Of a stretch of 5,798 nt of DNA, positions 5,368 to 5,798 are shown piece by piece. The stretch spans positions 1-5,798 of the forward strand of contig USBO01000116.1 in NCBI GenBank assembly GCA_900552955.1. Reading direction: 5' to 3'. Within the stretch, counting starts at the first letter, position 1. Each line of letters begins with the position of its first letter. The stretch is from an uncultured Alistipes sp. (GTDB lineage: Bacteria; Bacteroidota; Bacteroidia; Bacteroidales; Rikenellaceae). The notes below the pieces were generated by a model. It had not been told where the DNA came from. It saw nothing but the letters and a program-made list of their open reading frames with translations, and did no database searches. Made by a program: the position numbers and the translations under genes.

Positions 5368-5798
5368 ATGACGACGCTCCAAGTGGGGGACATGGCTCCC
5401 GATTTCCGCTCCGTCACGCAGGACGGCCAGCCGTTTACGAGGGCCGACCTCGTGGGACAACGCACGATTCTCTACTTCTATCCCAAGGACAACACCTCGG
5501 GATGCACGCTCGAAGCGCAGAGCCTGCGCGACGGCGAGGCCGAACTGGCGGCGATGGGGCTGCGCATCGTCGGCGTGAGCCCCGACAGCGAGCGCTCGCA
5601 CCGGAACTTCTGCGCTAAGCACGCGCTGAACTTCACGCTGCTGGCCGACACCGACCACAGCGTCTGCGAGGCGTTCGGCGTCTGGGCCGAGAAGTCGATG
5701 TACGGCCGCAAATACATGGGCGTGCTGCGCACGACCTTCGTCATCGACGCCGAGGGACGCATCGAGAGGATATTCACCAAAGTGGACACCAGGAATCA
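5368..5798 (+). CDS. bcp: Bcp/PrxQ-type thioredoxin-dependent peroxiredoxin, C-terminally cut by the window edge
   Basis: The first 143 codons encode a thiol peroxidase of the AhpC/TSA, Bcp/PrxQ subfamily. Such enzymes reduce hydrogen peroxide and organic hydroperoxides in the cytoplasm, using thioredoxin as electron donor. The N-terminal VGDMAPDF (6-13) and active-site segment FYPKDNTSGCT (37-47) are clear, with P39, T43 and peroxidatic C46. The catalytic arginine is R121 in LRTTFVID. Many Bcp proteins carry the resolving cysteine five residues after the peroxidatic one; here that position is Q51. C82 lies 36 residues after C46, the spacing I recall for PrxQ enzymes that form the disulfide with helix 3, so it is the likely resolving residue; C100 is another candidate. 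Start choice: ATG 5368 keeps the first VGD strand, which the ATG of M9 would remove. Only a few residues should be missing if the length is the usual 150 or so. A strong promoter element precedes it. Confidence 0.93.
   Translation, partial: MTTLQVGDMAPDFRSVTQDGQPFTRADLVGQRTILYFYPKDNTSGCTLEAQSLRDGEAELAAMGLRIVGVSPDSERSHRNFCAKHALNFTLLADTDHSVCEAFGVWAEKSMYGRKYMGVLRTTFVIDAEGRIERIFTKVDTRN

Overview
The window looks like chromosomal DNA from a GC-rich member of the Bacteroidota, most plausibly a Bacteroidales of the Alistipes/Rikenellaceae kind. That placement is an inference. It rests on GC-rich coding sequence with sharply AT-rich gene-free DNA, starts that mostly lack a Shine-Dalgarno sequence, promoter elements resembling the Bacteroidota -7 consensus TAnnTTTG (a perfect TATCTTTG at 5249-5256, a perfect TATATTTG on the minus strand at 2240-2247), and DnaA and phosphosugar mutase proteins of the type I associate with this phylum.

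Layout. On the left, two genes are read on the minus strand: a 580-residue phosphoglucomutase/phosphomannomutase-type enzyme (443-2185) and, 110 bases downstream of it, a small MazG-like nucleotide pyrophosphohydrolase (12-332). A 273-base AT-rich divergent spacer (2186-2458) follows. It carries a perfect DnaA box, several near-matches and promoter elements facing both ways. To the right all genes are on the plus strand: dnaA (2459-3865), closed by a hairpin terminator; a WYL-type transcriptional regulator (3940-4848), closed by a second terminator; a 71-residue zinc-ribbon protein of unknown function (4965-5180); and the first 143 codons of a Bcp/PrxQ peroxiredoxin (5368 to the window edge).

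How it fits together. The central theme is replication initiation. The initiator gene lies beside an AT-rich spacer with clustered DnaA-box-like sites, and every gene on both sides is transcribed away from that spacer. This is the arrangement expected at a bidirectional origin, so 2186-2458 is the best candidate here for oriC. The one perfect DnaA box also overlaps the likely dnaA -7 element, which would suit autoregulation. The other genes are housekeeping: sugar-phosphate interconversion, nucleotide-pool cleaning, regulation and peroxide defence. They do not obviously form a pathway together.

No mobile element, CRISPR array, tRNA or rRNA was seen. Nothing in the window amounts to a new multi-gene system. 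The most useful leads are the origin candidate, the overlapping dyads before the zinc-ribbon gene, the zinc-ribbon gene itself and the unusual cysteine layout of the peroxiredoxin.
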